22,852 nt of DNA from JAAZMI01 sp964603615 (GTDB lineage Bacteria; Bacillota; Dethiobacteria; DTU022; UBA8154), in the NCBI GenBank assembly GCA_964603615.1, contig CAZRVU010000027.1, positions 1-22,852 on the forward strand, in the 5' to 3' direction. A model generated the notes under the pieces. The model saw nothing but the letters and a program-made list of their open reading frames with translations, searched no databases and was not told the origin of the DNA. Each line of letters opens with the position of its first letter. Positions within the stretch are counted from its first letter, which is position 1. Of the stretch, positions 1 to 7,969 are shown piece after piece. The translations under genes were made by a program, and so were the position numbers.

Positions 1-501
1 GTCATTAACTCGCTGCGCATGCGCCCGGACCGGATTGTGGTTGGTGAGGTGCGGGGCGGTGAGGCTCTCGACATGTTGCAGGCGATGAACACCGGCCATG
101 ATGGTTCCATTTCAACATTGCACGCCAATAACCCGCGGGATGCCCTGGCGCGTTTGGAAACCATGGTTTTGATGGCGGGGATGGACCTGCCCCTGCGGGC
201 GATCCGCGAGCAAGTTGCTTCGGCTATCGATTTCATCGTGCACCAATCCCGCCTTCCCGACGGCAGCCGCAAGATCGTCAAGGTGACGGAGGTGGCAGGG
301 ATGGAGGGCGATATTATTACGATGCAGGATCTCTTTGTCTTTGAACAGACGGGTTTTAATGAAAAAGGCCGGGTTATGGGGAAACACGTGCCCACCGGCA
401 TTGTTCCTCATTGTATGGAGAAACTGCAAGCCTACGGGGAGAACCTCCCGGCGAATATTTTTGAGGCCAGGGATTTTGAAATGACTTTCGGGAGGCGTTA
501 A
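1..501 (+). CDS. tadA: TadA/CpaF-type secretion ATPase, C-terminal part (5' truncated by window)
   Basis: The reading frame is open from base 1, so only the last 166 codons are present. The visible part begins in the Walker B region (RPDRIVVGEVRGGEALDMLQ, with the acidic pair in GEVRG), followed by the His-box-like stretch GHDGSISTLHANNPRDAL. Both are signatures of the CpaF/TadA subfamily of type II/IV secretion ATPases, which power assembly of Tad (Flp) pili from the cytoplasmic face of the membrane. The Walker A part lies outside the window. The tail after about residue 85 (IDFIVHQSRLPDGSRK, then ITMQDLFVFEQTGF) also fits the CpaF C-terminus. The stop is 1 base before the tadB start, so the genes are probably translated together. 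Family assignment is firm; the pilus type actually built is inferred. Confidence 0.93.
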   Translation, partial: VINSLRMRPDRIVVGEVRGGEALDMLQAMNTGHDGSISTLHANNPRDALARLETMVLMAGMDLPLRAIREQVASAIDFIVHQSRLPDGSRKIVKVTEVAGMEGDIITMQDLFVFEQTGFNEKGRVMGKHVPTGIVPHCMEKLQAYGENLPANIFEARDFEMTFGRR

Positions 502-502
502 A

Positions 503-1471
503 ATGCAGTTGGTTGTTTTAGGCGGTGCTTTTTTTACTGTTCTCTTCCTCTGTTTGGGTTTCTATCAACTTTTTTTTGCTTCCCGCCAGGTTGTATTGGA
601 GAGGCTTAAAGTCAGCACGCTTTCTCCTGCAGCCCAGCAGAGATCTGAAATTATCCGTCCCAGGGGCATGCCGGGGGAATTTATGCGTTTTCTAGGGGTA
701 CTGGGGACGACGTTTTCCCGCCGGGCCAACCTACAGGGTATCCAGCAGGGGCTGCTGCAGGCTCATGTCTTAATGCGCGCCGAAGAGTTTATCGGGTTGA
801 CCTTCTTTAGCGGGGTGGCGGTTTTTTTCCTTTTCTTTGTATTGACGAGGCATCTCTTGCTGGCCTTTTTGCTGGGACTGGCCGGTTTTTATGCCCCCAA
901 CCTGGTAGTCGGAATGAAAAAAAGCGCGCGCATCGGTGCCATCACTCAGCAACTGCCGGAGGCGCTGACCATCGTCTCCAACGGACTACGGGCCGGCTAT
1001 AGTTTCCCCCAGGCCATGTCCGTCGTTGGCCGGGAGATGGGCCCGCCGGTGGGAGAGGAATTTTCGCGGGTAATCTGGGAAAACCGCATGGGCAAACCAC
1101 TGGAAGAAGTGCTGTACAATCTTGGGGAAAGAACCGGGAACGATGATCTGGACCTGGTGATTACTGCTTTGCTCATTCAGAAACAGGTCGGTGGCAACCT
1201 GGCCGAGATCCTCGACAATATTTCAAAAACCATTCGTGAGCGCGTGCGCATCAAAGGGGAAATCAAGACGCTGACGGCACAGGGGCGGTTGTCAGCGATC
1301 ATCATTATCCTGCTACCTGTGGGCGTAGCTGCTTTTTTGTTTCTGATGAATCCGGAATACATGCTTACGCTGTTCCGGCATCCGCTGGGCTTGATGCTGC
1401 TGGGGGCAGCCGTGGTCCTGCAGATTATTGGGATCCTCATTATCCGTAAAATTGTCAACATCGAGGTCTGA
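503..1471 (+). CDS. tadB: TadB-like pilus assembly inner-membrane platform protein
   Basis: This is a 322-residue membrane protein of the GspF/TadB (T2SSF) type. It has an N-terminal hydrophobic segment (about residues 4-25), a hydrophobic block at about 95-137, a cytoplasmic T2SSF domain at about 150-255 (QQLPEALTIVSNGLRAGYS, then GGNLAEILDNISKTIRERVR, both typical of the family), and two C-terminal membrane segments at about 262-283 and 295-317. In known Tad systems TadB pairs with TadC as the platform that the TadA ATPase drives. The start is ATG at 503 with an SD-like GGGAGGCG about 6 bases upstream, inside the end of tadA. The following gene starts 16 bases after the stop. Length and architecture are normal for TadB. 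Confidence 0.92.
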   Translation: MQLVVLGGAFFTVLFLCLGFYQLFFASRQVVLERLKVSTLSPAAQQRSEIIRPRGMPGEFMRFLGVLGTTFSRRANLQGIQQGLLQAHVLMRAEEFIGLTFFSGVAVFFLFFVLTRHLLLAFLLGLAGFYAPNLVVGMKKSARIGAITQQLPEALTIVSNGLRAGYSFPQAMSVVGREMGPPVGEEFSRVIWENRMGKPLEEVLYNLGERTGNDDLDLVITALLIQKQVGGNLAEILDNISKTIRERVRIKGEIKTLTAQGRLSAIIIILLPVGVAAFLFLMNPEYMLTLFRHPLGLMLLGAAVVLQIIGILIIRKIVNIEV

Positions 1472-1487
1472 TTGAGGGGGGGAAGAA

Positions 1488-2411
1488 ATGTTGCTCTTGG
1501 TCAATATTTTAATTTTCCTCACGGTGGCCCTGTTTGTGGTTGCCATCCATGCCATATTTATTAGCCCCAAAAGACAGGTTGCGGCAAGGCTACAGGATAT
1601 TAAGGAAATGGAAAGAAACGTAGAGGAAGATCTGCTGGAGAAGCCATTCTTTGAAAGGATGATCCAACCGGTTTACCGCAGTCTGGGTACCGCTCTGGGC
1701 AATTTAACGCCGCAGGAGATCCGCCAGAGCATTGAAAAAAAGATCAGCTATGCGGGAAGTCCCGGCAATATGAATTTTAACAGCGTTATTTCGTTACAGG
1801 TCCTGCTAGTCCTTCTTTTTGTTTTAGCGGTGGTGGCGCTGGTCCGGTTTGCCGGTTTGCCAGGGCAGAGGGCCGTTCTTCTTTTTATCCTCGCCCTCTT
1901 TGCCGGGGTGATGCTGCCCGTGAGCATGTTGAACATGCGGGCTGCCAAACGCCAAAAGGAGATTCAAAAAAACCTGCCGGATACCTTGGACCTGCTCCTG
2001 GTTAGCGTGGAGGCGGGATTGGGCTTTGATATGGCCCTCAAGCGGGTTACGGAGCAGACCCCCGGTGTTCTGAGTAAGGAAATTGCCCGTAGTTTGGAAG
2101 AGATGCGCCTCGGCAAGGTTCGTGAAGAGGCCCTGCGTGGCATCGTCAGGCGCACGGCGGTGCCGGATTTAAGCAGTTTTATCAGCGCAGTGATCCAGTC
2201 GGAACAGTTGGGCAGCAATATTGCCAGCACCCTGCGCATCCAGGCCGGATCCATGCGGCAAAAACGACGGCAGCGGGCAGAGGCAGCGGCAATGAAGGCA
2301 CCCATCAAGATGCTCTTCCCACTGGTATTTTTTATTTTTCCAACCCTTTTTGTTGTTTTGCTGGGGCCGGCTTTAATTCGTATTATGCAGTCCTTTCGAG
2401 ATATGTTTTAA
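1488..2411 (+). CDS. tadC: TadC-like pilus assembly inner-membrane platform protein
   Basis: This 307-residue protein is the second T2SSF platform component. It has an N-terminal membrane segment (about residues 3-27), a hydrophobic pair at about 100-150, a T2SSF domain at about 160-265 (KNLPDTLDLLLVSVEAGLGF and SFISAVIQSEQLGSNIAST are characteristic of TadC) and a C-terminal hydrophobic segment (about 275-300) ending in IRIMQSFRDMF. The start is ATG at 1488, preceded by a purine-rich GAGGGGGGGAAG ribosome binding site. It lies between tadB and a von Willebrand A gene with short gaps, consistent with a single operon. In known systems TadC is thought to form a heteromeric platform with TadB. 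Nothing is missing or truncated. Confidence 0.92.
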   Translation: MLLLVNILIFLTVALFVVAIHAIFISPKRQVAARLQDIKEMERNVEEDLLEKPFFERMIQPVYRSLGTALGNLTPQEIRQSIEKKISYAGSPGNMNFNSVISLQVLLVLLFVLAVVALVRFAGLPGQRAVLLFILALFAGVMLPVSMLNMRAAKRQKEIQKNLPDTLDLLLVSVEAGLGFDMALKRVTEQTPGVLSKEIARSLEEMRLGKVREEALRGIVRRTAVPDLSSFISAVIQSEQLGSNIASTLRIQAGSMRQKRRQRAEAAAMKAPIKMLFPLVFFIFPTLFVVLLGPALIRIMQSFRDMF

Positions 2412-2423
2412 GGGAGGAGTATA

Positions 2424-5027
2424 ATGTTCTTAGGTAAAAGACGCAGCCTGGTACTTATTTTTTTTGTCGCATTTTCCCTGATCCTTTGGGGGGGAGGCCC
2501 GCAGGCAGCACCGGAACGGGTTGATTCCCCCCAAGAAAACATCGCCGTAATTTTGCTCATCGATACCTCGGGCAGTATGCGCACAACTGATCCGCAAAGA
2601 CTGCGGGAAACCGCAGCCCATATTTTTATTGACTTATTGAGCCCGGAGGATTATCTGGGTCTGATTACCTTTGATCACGAGGCCAATGTCGTTCTTCCTT
2701 TACAAAAGGTAGGCAGTTCGGCCCATAAAGAGCTTTTTAAGGAAAGGCTTTCTCCCCGGTTGGAGCCGCGTGGGAATACAGATTTTACCAGGGCTTTGGA
2801 GGTTGCGCTAGAACAGTTTCGGCAAACGGAAACCGGGGGTGTACACCCCGTAGCCGTGCTGCTGACCGATGGGGAACCGGAGCCGAGTCCCCGTCACAGC
2901 GGAGAAGCTTTTTTTATGGAGAGCTACATGCAAACCCTTTGGGAGACAGTGGGGTCTTTTGCTCTGGAGGGTTGCCCTCTTTATACGGTAGGTTTTGGCA
3001 ATGAAATCGATCCGGAGATAATTCAAAGAATATCCCTTGATACCAAAGGGGAGTATTATCTTCTAAATGAACCGGCGGAACTTCTAGTCAGCTTTTTTGA
3101 GCTGTTAGGGAATCTAAAAAACCGCCGGGGTTTTCTCGGGGAAATATATACTTTAGAAGAAGGACAGGCTGTACAATTTGATTTTTTAGTCGATGAGCAT
3201 ACCCGGCAGGTCAATCTTGTCGCGGCGGGCCTCACCGGCGGCCGGTGTGTGCTTACTCTTACGCCGCCGCAGGAGGGGGACGCCGGGCTTAGCGGTTTGA
3301 CGATCAAGAATGAAGATGATTACAGTATGGCGATTTTGCACCAGCCGGGGCAGGCTTACTGGGGAAAGTGGCAGGGAAATATTTCCGGCCAGGGGCCGGT
3401 AAGGGTTTTAGGCGATCGCGATCTTTTTATTAAAGCCTGGCTGGAGGAGCCGCTTCCTTCATCTCAGCATCCCCTTTATGAGGCGCTGCATTTTAAGGTG
3501 AGGGTAACCGGGACGGAACAGCCCGGCGGATTCCTCCGGGTGGAACTCCAGTTAAAGAAGCCCGGACAGGAGCAGCCGGTGAATGTGCTGCTGGGCAAGG
3601 AGGGCAGCTTTTTTACCGGCAGTTATGCAGAAGTTGATCAGGTAGGCACCTACGAGTTGCTGTTGCACATGTTATTGGACGACGAAGTGGTTGCTACCTC
3701 GGCGTCCAAGCTTTATGTTAAGCCGTTGCCGGTGCTGGAGACGGACTTTGGGGGGGAAGGGCGGTTTCGCCGGGGTGAGGATGTAATCGTGACGGCTTCG
3801 CTGAATCTAGGGGGCAGGCGCCTGCCGGCGGGTGATGATTTAAAAGTCAAGGATTTTAACCTGCTTTTACAGGGGGAGGATGGGGCAAGGGAGGTCTTGG
3901 CTCTTTTTGACGATGGTAACTTGCAGCATGGGGATTTTAAAGCTGGAGATGGCATCTGGTCGAATTGCTTTGTTTTTGAACGGGAAGGAACTATGGGAGC
4001 CGTTTTGCAGGTGCGGGGCTCTTACCGGGGAACGGAATTTTTCTTGGAAAAAAATCTCGTCGAAAGTACTGTTTTTGCTCCGGGGAAAGTGCTATTAAGT
4101 TTACCCCGGCCGGAAGCCTGGTCCATGCCAGGCAAAAATGTTGTCGTACCCTTGCAGTTGATGAGCAAATCAGACTTGCGGGAGACAATCGTGCTTGTGG
4201 AACAAGTCGAAGCTGGCCGTTTTGTGCAGTCCCGGATTGCGTTGGAGCCCGGTGAAAGTAAAGTTGTCCGGCTGAACTTGAATCTCTATGGCAATCTTAA
4301 CCCCGGGGTGTATCAGATACCGCTTACTTTTAGCCCCGACAGCGCCTTGACTGTTCTCGATCCCTCCCACCTGGAGCTTGACCTGGAGATCGTCACGCCC
4401 GGGCAGGCCTTTATTAAAAAGACGTTTCATCTGCTGGCCTGGGTGGCCGGGTTGCTGGTTGTTTTAGGGGCTGCCGGCCTGGTATTTTATGTTGCGGGGA
4501 TGTTATTTTATCGTCTTTTGGTTTTTCCCCGGAAAAGAGTGCGGGGCACCCTTTTTTACCGGCGAATAAGGGACGATGCTGCAGATGGGGGTAAGAAGAA
4601 AAAAGAGGGGGCAGGGGAGTCACCGCCAGAAGCGGTGCAGGAATCGCCGCAAAGTTTGTATCTTGGCAGCCTGCGCAAAGAGAAAATCATAATCAGTTTT
4701 GATCCGGAAAACCCACGGGCTGATTTTCATTTGGGCGACGGCGAATTTGCTTATGATTTGTTGCTAGAATCAGTTTGGGAGCGACGGCGGCCATCTTTCC
4801 TGCAAGGCTGGCAGGCTTTATTGAAAAAACAACTGCCTGTTAAGACGATGCTGGAGTGCACGCCGCCGGGGGTTTTCGAATACGCCGGAGGGATTTATAC
4901 CTGTAGGGAAATTTTCCATTCCGATCGATTTGTAGCTGGTGGTTTTCACTTTGAGTATAGCAACCCCGAACGCGGGTGGTTTCGGGACAAGGCCAGGGGG
5001 GCCAACATCCTGGAAGGAAAGGTATAA
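2424..5027 (+). CDS. membrane-anchored von Willebrand factor A domain protein, Tad-operon associated
   Basis: This is an 867-residue surface protein. Residues 1-29 look like a signal peptide (KRR, then a hydrophobic run). A VWA domain follows (about 40-230) with a complete MIDAS metal site: D47-T-S49-G-S51, T119 in GNTDFTRAL and D149 in LLTDGEPEP. The middle part (about 240-660) looks like stacked beta domains; DDGNLQHGDFKAGDGIWS at about 496-513 resembles the motif of so-called choice-of-anchor X domains. One membrane segment lies at about 672-698, followed by a basic stop-transfer stretch (FPRKRVRG) and a roughly 165-residue, presumably cytoplasmic, tail with a Lys/Glu-rich linker. The predicted topology puts the MIDAS domain outside the cell. 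The start is ATG at 2424 with GGGAGGAG upstream, 12 bases after tadC. An adhesin or pilus-assembly role is inferred from context only. Confidence 0.88.
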   Translation: MFLGKRRSLVLIFFVAFSLILWGGGPQAAPERVDSPQENIAVILLIDTSGSMRTTDPQRLRETAAHIFIDLLSPEDYLGLITFDHEANVVLPLQKVGSSAHKELFKERLSPRLEPRGNTDFTRALEVALEQFRQTETGGVHPVAVLLTDGEPEPSPRHSGEAFFMESYMQTLWETVGSFALEGCPLYTVGFGNEIDPEIIQRISLDTKGEYYLLNEPAELLVSFFELLGNLKNRRGFLGEIYTLEEGQAVQFDFLVDEHTRQVNLVAAGLTGGRCVLTLTPPQEGDAGLSGLTIKNEDDYSMAILHQPGQAYWGKWQGNISGQGPVRVLGDRDLFIKAWLEEPLPSSQHPLYEALHFKVRVTGTEQPGGFLRVELQLKKPGQEQPVNVLLGKEGSFFTGSYAEVDQVGTYELLLHMLLDDEVVATSASKLYVKPLPVLETDFGGEGRFRRGEDVIVTASLNLGGRRLPAGDDLKVKDFNLLLQGEDGAREVLALFDDGNLQHGDFKAGDGIWSNCFVFEREGTMGAVLQVRGSYRGTEFFLEKNLVESTVFAPGKVLLSLPRPEAWSMPGKNVVVPLQLMSKSDLRETIVLVEQVEAGRFVQSRIALEPGESKVVRLNLNLYGNLNPGVYQIPLTFSPDSALTVLDPSHLELDLEIVTPGQAFIKKTFHLLAWVAGLLVVLGAAGLVFYVAGMLFYRLLVFPRKRVRGTLFYRRIRDDAADGGKKKKEGAGESPPEAVQESPQSLYLGSLRKEKIIISFDPENPRADFHLGDGEFAYDLLLESVWERRRPSFLQGWQALLKKQLPVKTMLECTPPGVFEYAGGIYTCREIFHSDRFVAGGFHFEYSNPERGWFRDKARGANILEGKV

Positions 5028-5389
5028 TGAAAAAGGTGCGGGTGGAAAATATTTCCCGGGAAACAGTTATTATGCAGGAGGCGATAGTGGCTGGCACCTT
5101 CCTGCTGCGTCTCAAAGGCCTTTTAGGATACAAGGGGCTCCCGCCGGGGAAAGGTATGCTCATCACGGCTTGCCGGTCGGTGCATACCTGGGGGATGGCT
5201 TTCCCACTGGATGTGGCCTTTGTGGATGGTGAACATCGCATCTGTTACCTGCAGGAGGGGATGGTTCCCTATCGTTTTAGCCCGCTGGTAAAAAAGGCAA
5301 GCTATGTTCTAGAGGCTGCGGCCGGTACCTTCCGGCAAACGCAAACGAGCTGTGGGGATACGATCAGGCTGGTAGAGCTCGCGGAATGA
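5027..5389 (+). CDS. DUF192 family protein
   Basis: This is a 120-residue protein of the DUF192 family. The family pattern is visible: LKGLLGYKGLPPGKGMLI, then SVHTWGMAFPLDVAFVD, then the C-terminal ASYVLEAAAGTFRQT and GDTIRL. The biochemical function of DUF192 is not established. Its ATG overlaps the stop of the VWA gene by one base (TAATG), which implies translational coupling. An upstream in-frame extension to 4976 exists but would lie within the VWA gene; the overlap start also gives the usual family length. No signal peptide is visible here, whereas some family members are secreted. Being last in the visible Tad operon suggests an accessory role in the same surface system, but that is inference. 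Confidence 0.85.
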   Translation: MKKVRVENISRETVIMQEAIVAGTFLLRLKGLLGYKGLPPGKGMLITACRSVHTWGMAFPLDVAFVDGEHRICYLQEGMVPYRFSPLVKKASYVLEAAAGTFRQTQTSCGDTIRLVELAE

Positions 5390-5478
5390 TTTAAAATTTA
5401 CAGTTACAATTTTTACGCACTAGTAATGGTGTTGGTTGTTTAGTATGACAGGGCGGGTTATCATGACTCCCAGGGGGG
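5390..5478 (+). other. spacer before assembly gap, possible gene start at 5463
   Basis: AT-rich sequence follows the DUF192 stop. An ATG at 5463 is preceded by AGGGCGGG, which could serve as a ribosome binding site, but only five codons (M T P R G) are readable before the gap. It may be the start of the membrane protein that resumes after the gap; this cannot be decided here. No clear terminator is present. Confidence 0.3.
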
Positions 5479-5578
5479 NNNNNNNNNNNNNNNNNNNNNN
5501 NNNNNNNNNNNNNNNNNNNNNNNNNNNNNNNNNNNNNNNNNNNNNNNNNNNNNNNNNNNNNNNNNNNNNNNNNNNNNN
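5479..5578. other. assembly gap (100 N)
   Basis: A run of exactly 100 N. That round number is the conventional placeholder for a scaffold join of unknown size, so the true distance between the DUF192 gene and the following membrane protein is unknown. Confidence 0.98.
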
Positions 5579-6700
5579 AGTGGCCTACTGTTGAGAAACG
5601 GCCTGCTGGCCAGAGGGGTTACCCTGGCTAACGCTGCGGTGGCCGGGGGTATGGCTCCTTTGCTGCTGATTGGTTGGTTGAAGCCCTGGCCACAAGCAGG
5701 GGTTTATCTCTTGTTTTCCGCCTACCTTTTTCTGGTGCTGCGCGATCGCTGGGGCTGGCCGGAAGTGTTTGCCGCGGCAGGACTGGGGCTGTTCTGGGGG
5801 AATATCCATTCCACAGCCCTGGTGTTCCCCTTGCTTCTGATAGCAGAAGGAGTCTGGAACTTTATTTTTTATCCCGGGAAAAGAAAAACAGGCCGCTGGC
5901 GGTTGGCGGCGGCCGGAGCAGCGGCCGTTGCGACTTTGATCAACCCGCACGGTGTCCAGCTTTGGGTTTATGCAGTGCGGGAGGGGCTTTTGTCACAACA
6001 TTACCGGGAAAATATTTATAGTTGGTCGCCCTATGTTTTTGAATTTAACAGTTTGGCACTGGTCTTTTTTATGTCCATTATTATCCTTTTTATGGCGGTA
6101 CGGCAGGGTTGGCTAAAGGAAACGGCTTTTGTAAGGGCGGCAGGTTTTTGGGTTTTAGCGCTGATGTCAAGGCTTTATACCCCCTACGCTGTCTTGAGTA
6201 CGGCAGCTTTGTTGGGATTGTTGGCTTTCAAGTTGACGCATGTAAGTTTGAAACGTCTTTCGATTATTGCTTTGGTGGCCGGGCTAGCATTGTTTACTGT
6301 CAAGGGCTTGCCCCCCGATTTGGATGCTATTGCCCGTGAAGGGGATTACCCGGTAGAAGCCGTGCAACTGATTAAAGAGCATGGTTACGAAAAAGTCTTT
6401 AACGATCACGGTTGGGGCGGTTACCTGCTGTGGCAGGGGGTCCCGGTGTACATTGACGGCCGCAACGATGTCTATAGTGAAAACATGGAGGATTTTTTAA
6501 ATCTCTACCAGACGGAGGAACCCCTGGGCCAAGTGTTGGTTGAAAAAGGGGCCTGCACCGTCCTGACTCGTGTAAATAGCACAAAAGATCTGGCCCTAAG
6601 GGAGTCCCGGCTGTGGCAAGGGGTTTACCGGGATGATGTCGCCGTGATTTATACACTGGCTGAAACTGCTGTAAAAAACAATTTATGTCACCTTTATTGA
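5579..6700 (+). CDS. multi-spanning membrane protein, GT-C glycosyltransferase-like (5' truncated by gap)
   Basis: The frame is open from the gap edge (S G L L L R N G L L A R G V), so the N-terminus is missing; a TTG at 5591 could formally be a start but has no ribosome binding site. The visible 373 residues carry about seven hydrophobic segments (for example LLIGWLKPWPQAGVYLLFSA and LVFFMSIIILFMAV), then a soluble C-terminal part of about 110 residues with NDHGWGGYLLW and VYIDGRNDVY. That C-terminal pattern (a WGGYL motif followed by an IDGR-D-Y motif) is one I know from uncharacterised GT-C-like membrane proteins related to PMT/family 39 glycosyltransferases. The first extracytoplasmic loop with the usual acidic catalytic residues would be in the missing part. 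A role in glycosylating the nearby surface appendage is possible but unproven. Confidence 0.65.
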   Translation, partial: SGLLLRNGLLARGVTLANAAVAGGMAPLLLIGWLKPWPQAGVYLLFSAYLFLVLRDRWGWPEVFAAAGLGLFWGNIHSTALVFPLLLIAEGVWNFIFYPGKRKTGRWRLAAAGAAAVATLINPHGVQLWVYAVREGLLSQHYRENIYSWSPYVFEFNSLALVFFMSIIILFMAVRQGWLKETAFVRAAGFWVLALMSRLYTPYAVLSTAALLGLLAFKLTHVSLKRLSIIALVAGLALFTVKGLPPDLDAIAREGDYPVEAVQLIKEHGYEKVFNDHGWGGYLLWQGVPVYIDGRNDVYSENMEDFLNLYQTEEPLGQVLVEKGACTVLTRVNSTKDLALRESRLWQGVYRDDVAVIYTLAETAVKNNLCHLY

Positions 6701-6736
6701 AGCAAGGATTAGGATCTATCCAGGCAACGGGGTGCA

Positions 6737-6776
6737 GCTTGCAAGCATGGGTGAAAATGATCGGGTTTAAAACCCG
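6737..6776 (+). promoter_or_regulatory. palindrome and small hairpin in the pilT leader
   Basis: Two symmetric elements lie in the 122-base spacer before pilT. GCTTGCAAGC (6737-6746) is a perfect 10-bp palindrome. CGGGTTT (6762-6768) and AAACCCG (6770-6776) can fold into a hairpin, realistically CGGG/CCCG with a 7-base loop. The second could end transcription of the upstream gene weakly (only a short T-run follows at about 6784-6789) or shape the pilT leader. No convincing -35/-10 pair was found. Confidence 0.35.
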
Positions 6777-6822
6777 CTAACATATTTTTGTTAATGCTTA
6801 TTTGTGGAGGTGTATTAATAAG

Positions 6823-7905
6823 ATGAACATTAACGATCTTTTGGAACAGGCCCTGGAAAAAGGAGCCTCTGACTTGCACATTATAGTCGGCGTGCCCCCG
6901 GTGATCAGGGTAGACGGTCTTTTAATCCAATTAACGGAAACACCGCTCAAGCCGGAGAATACCCGTCGCCTGGTGGAAGAAATTTTGCAGGAAAAACACT
7001 ATGCATTATTAAGAGATAAGGGAGAAGTGGATTTTTCTTACAGTGTACCGGGGATGGGCCGTTTTCGCATTAATGTTTTTCAGCAAAGGGGAACGATGGG
7101 TATAGCCATTCGCATCATTGATACAAAGGTACCGCTCCTCTCTGAACTAGGGTTGCCTGACATTGTGGCGCGCTTAACGCTACGTCCGAAAGGTTTAATT
7201 TTAGTTGCCGGACCGGCGGGCAGTGGGAAAACAACTACGCTGGCGGCGATGATTAACTTGCTTAATACGGAGAGACAGTGCCATATTATTACTTTGGAAG
7301 ACCCCATTGAATACCTGCATAGCCACAATAAAAGTATCATCTCCCAGAGGGAAATTGGCTCGGACAGTGAATCTTTCCCCAGCGCTTTGCAGGCCGCGCT
7401 GCGCCAGGATCCCGATGTGATTATGGTTGGGGAGATGAATGATCCGGAAACCATTTCTATCGCCCTTACTGCTGCCGAGACAGGGCATCTTGTTTTGGCT
7501 TCTATGCGTACATTAAATGCTCCACAGACGATCAACCGCATTATTGATTCTTTCCCTTCCTCCCAGCAAGAACAATTTCGTGTGCAGTTGGCCAACAATC
7601 TTGTGGGGATTGTTGCACAGCGGCTTCTGCCACGTAAGGATGGTCAGGGAAGGGTGGCCGCGGTGGAATTTTTGGCGATTACGCCGGCAGTGCGCAACCT
7701 GGTCCGTGATGGCAAAATCCATCAGATCTATATGGTGATGCAAACCGGGGCTAAATCGGGGATGCGGACGATGGACAATCACTTGCAGCATCTATTTTTG
7801 CAGGGGATAATCAGGGCGGAGGATGCTTTGGAAAATGCTGCAGACCGGCCGACCCTGTCCCGGTTTATTAGCCAGAGCCAGGTCATGCCGGAAGAAAAAG
7901 AATAA
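6823..7905 (+). CDS. pilT: PilT-type twitching/retraction ATPase with altered His box
   Basis: This is a 360-residue hexameric-ATPase subunit of the PilT family, which normally depolymerises type IV pili from the cytoplasmic side. The N-terminal PAS-like domain (ALEKGASDLHIIVG, PPVIRVDG) is followed by the core: Walker A GPAGSGKT at residues 130-137, the Asp box TLEDPIEYLHS, and Walker B DPDVIMVGEMND with D196 and the catalytic-type E204. The C-terminal part has QRLLPR and PAVRNLVRDGKIHQI, typical of PilT. The His box reads AAETGHLVLASMRTLNA, so the usual LHT is MRT, with Arg at residue 229. The start is ATG at 6823 because GGAGGTG lies at 6806-6812; a longer start at 6802 would overlap it. 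No other type IV pilus gene is visible beside it. Confidence 0.93.
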   Translation: MNINDLLEQALEKGASDLHIIVGVPPVIRVDGLLIQLTETPLKPENTRRLVEEILQEKHYALLRDKGEVDFSYSVPGMGRFRINVFQQRGTMGIAIRIIDTKVPLLSELGLPDIVARLTLRPKGLILVAGPAGSGKTTTLAAMINLLNTERQCHIITLEDPIEYLHSHNKSIISQREIGSDSESFPSALQAALRQDPDVIMVGEMNDPETISIALTAAETGHLVLASMRTLNAPQTINRIIDSFPSSQQEQFRVQLANNLVGIVAQRLLPRKDGQGRVAAVEFLAITPAVRNLVRDGKIHQIYMVMQTGAKSGMRTMDNHLQHLFLQGIIRAEDALENAADRPTLSRFISQSQVMPEEKE

Positions 7906-7969
7906 AAGTATAAATACGGTTAAAAAGATTGTTTTAATAAGTTTGATATTAAAAAACGGGGGGAGTGAA

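Noticed and set aside
6751..6776. Resemblance of AAAATGAT..GGGTTTAAA before pilT to the core of the c-di-GMP-II riboswitch
   Set aside because: Only the short 5' core looks similar; the conserved GGCACUUG and UAGUGCAACC parts that should follow are absent, and the bases are explained by a simple GGGTTT/AAACCC hairpin.
6802..6822. Upstream start for pilT giving seven extra residues
   Set aside because: The GGAGGTG ribosome binding site lies inside that extension and points to ATG 6823.
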